From: Sporocytophaga sp.
GTDB lineage: Bacteria; Bacteroidota; Bacteroidia; Cytophagales; Cytophagaceae
DNA length: 64,000 bases
Reading direction: 5' to 3'
Assembly (NCBI RefSeq): GCF_017745095.1
Contig: NZ_JAGHZZ010000001.1
Span: 248,001 to 312,000 of the forward strand
Within the stretch, counting starts at the first letter, position 1. The number at the start of each line of letters is the position of its first letter. The notes under the pieces were generated by a model. That model was not told where the DNA came from, searched no databases, and saw only the letters and a program-made list of their open reading frames with translations. The translations under genes and the position numbers were made by a program. Below, one piece after another: positions 62,790-64,000 of the stretch.

Positions 62790-64000
62790 ATGGCCAGTCA
62801 TTTCGATCAATCTTTTCAGGATGAACTTTCTAAATTAAATGAGGCTCAGAAAAGTGCTGTAGAGCACCTCGAAGGCCCTGTTTTGGTTATTGCCGGACCT
62901 GGTACAGGCAAGACCCAGATCCTTTCGGCAAGAATCGGATACATCCTCAGTTCCGCTGATACTCAGGCTCGTCCACATAATATCCTCTGTCTTACTTATA
63001 CTGACGCAGGTACAATTGCCATGCGAAAAAGGCTCCTGAAATTCATTGGTCCAGAGGCCTATAAAGTACATATTCACACATTTCATTCTTTCTGTAATCA
63101 GGTTATTCAGGAAAACCTGGATTATTTTGGTTTTAGAGAATTACAACCTATAACAGAGCTTGAGTCTATTCTTTTATTCAAAGAATTGATTGATGATCTT
63201 GGACCCAAAAATCCATTAAAAAGGTACACAGGCGATGTTTATTATGAAGTGAGAAGGCTTCAGGTTTTGTTTAACCTGATGAAGAAGGAAAACTGGACGC
63301 CTGAACTTATCGAGGAGAAAATCAAAGAATATCTGGAGAGCCTTCCATTCAGAGAAGATTTTATATACAAGCGTGCTAATGCAAAGCAAGGGATCAAAGC
63401 AGGTGATATAAAGAAAGATAAGATCAGTGAAGAAGAAGCAAAACTAGAATTATTAAGGGCTGCTTGTCAGGAATTTCCAAGGTTTGAGAGCATGATGCGT
63501 AAAAAGCGTCGATATGATTATAACGATATGATTCTTTGGGTTTTGGAGGCTTTCAGAAACAATGAAGAAATACTTCGCCGTTATCAGGAGCAATATCTGT
63601 ATTTTCTTGTGGACGAATATCAGGACACCAACGGGGCTCAGAATGAAATCCTTAATATCTTGACCGGATATTGGGACAAACCCAACATATTTGCCGTAGG
63701 AGATGATGATCAATCAATATATAGATTTCAGGGAGCAAGTGTCAAGAATATCATAGATTTTTATGATCGTTTCAAAGAAGATGTCAAAACGATCGTTCTT
63801 ACTGAGAACTATAGATCTTCTCAGAATATTCTCAACTCCTCCGCTGGTCTTATCAACTTCAATGAAGAAAGGCTTGTACGTAAGATTAATGGACTGAGTA
63901 AGGATCTTTATGCCAAAGGATCTTTTGCAGAATCAGAAGTAGAAGTTAATGTTCTTGAATATTACAATGTGATTCATGAAGAGGCAATTATTCTGAATCA
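62790..64000 (+). CDS. UvrD/Rep-type superfamily 1 DNA helicase (3' end outside window)
   Basis: The first 403 codons of a 3'-to-5' SF1A helicase; the frame is open at the window edge. Seen in order: Q motif LNEAQKSAVEHLEGPVLV, Walker A AGPGTGKTQIL, motif Ia CLTYTDAGTIAMRKR, HIHTFHSFC, motif II YFLVDEYQDTNGAQNEIL, motif III AVGDDDQSIYRFQGA and motif IV LTENYRSSQNIL. About 80 residues between HTFHSFC and DYNDMILWV are the 1B domain. It could be UvrD, PcrA or a nuclease-fused relative; the missing C-terminus would decide. It starts at ATG 62790. Confidence 0.95.
   Translation, partial: MASHFDQSFQDELSKLNEAQKSAVEHLEGPVLVIAGPGTGKTQILSARIGYILSSADTQARPHNILCLTYTDAGTIAMRKRLLKFIGPEAYKVHIHTFHSFCNQVIQENLDYFGFRELQPITELESILLFKELIDDLGPKNPLKRYTGDVYYEVRRLQVLFNLMKKENWTPELIEEKIKEYLESLPFREDFIYKRANAKQGIKAGDIKKDKISEEEAKLELLRAACQEFPRFESMMRKKRRYDYNDMILWVLEAFRNNEEILRRYQEQYLYFLVDEYQDTNGAQNEILNILTGYWDKPNIFAVGDDDQSIYRFQGASVKNIIDFYDRFKEDVKTIVLTENYRSSQNILNSSAGLINFNEERLVRKINGLSKDLYAKGSFAESEVEVNVLEYYNVIHEEAIILN

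Noticed and set aside
1-64000. CRISPR array, insertion sequence, integrase, prophage or defence island
   Set aside because: No regularly spaced repeat-spacer pattern, transposase, integrase, phage structural gene or recognised defence gene was seen. The window reads as ordinary chromosome with unusual intergenic DNA.

Overview
The window is a chromosomal segment of an AT-rich member of the Bacteroidota, most like the Cytophagia (Cytophaga or Sporocytophaga type). The reasons are: at least five secreted proteins ending in a type IX secretion (T9SS) C-terminal sorting domain, Bacteroidota-restricted families (DUF4783, DUF4105/Lnb-N, OmpL-like porin, split DsbD), TAnnTTTG-type -7 promoter elements, weak Shine-Dalgarno sequences, and several dispersed intergenic repeats. 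The species cannot be named from the sequence alone. I see no insertion sequence, prophage, CRISPR array, rRNA or convincing tRNA.

Layout. 1-3.1 kb: end of a T9SS-secreted protein, a small membrane protein, nadC and its usual DUF4783 neighbour. 3.3-11.4 kb: gpmI, a long AT-rich gap, an OmpL-like porin, purK and purE, a ferritin-like protein, a TerC-family membrane protein and an aldose-1-epimerase-like protein. 11.5-14.2 kb: a MoxR-type AAA+ ATPase and a von Willebrand A protein in one operon. 14.2-23.9 kb: a branched-chain amino acid operon, leuA-leuC-leuD-(secreted beta-helix protein)-leuB-ilvD-ilvB. It is preceded by an apparent leucine attenuator, made of a 22-codon leader peptide with four consecutive Leu codons, an antiterminator pairing and a terminator. 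23.9-33.7 kb: a permuted papain-like protein, DUF2267, glycerol-3-phosphate dehydrogenase, the Kup potassium transporter, a tandem pair of inositol-monophosphatase paralogues with a duplicated 5' region, a small Cys-rich membrane protein and a DUF4105 protein. 33.7-43 kb: cysteine desulfurase, glmM, mazG, a DMT exporter, a T9SS protein, rluD, a D-cysteine desulfhydrase-like PLP enzyme and an M20 dipeptidase. 43-49 kb: a two-gene DsbD system, a beta-propeller-like protein, a PhoX phosphatase behind a candidate Pho box, and a radical SAM protein. 49-53.6 kb: mutS, a SpoU/TrmH methyltransferase and an SMP-30-like propeller. 53.8-59.6 kb: three secreted proteins, two of them with T9SS signals. 59.7-64 kb: glycerophosphodiesterase, an MscS channel, two small orphan proteins and the start of a UvrD-type helicase that runs off the window.

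Most of the window is housekeeping metabolism. The most interesting signals lie between genes: the leu attenuator; a bipartite element of about 95 bp found upstream of four unrelated genes with a constant 75-77 bp between its halves; a 7-bp-periodic AAAGCNN repeat that starts at or just after stop codons; an 11-bp-periodic direct repeat in front of phoX; and a duplicated promoter plus first codons that appears to have given one inositol-monophosphatase gene a new start. All calls were made by reading the sequence. No database search or folding program was run.
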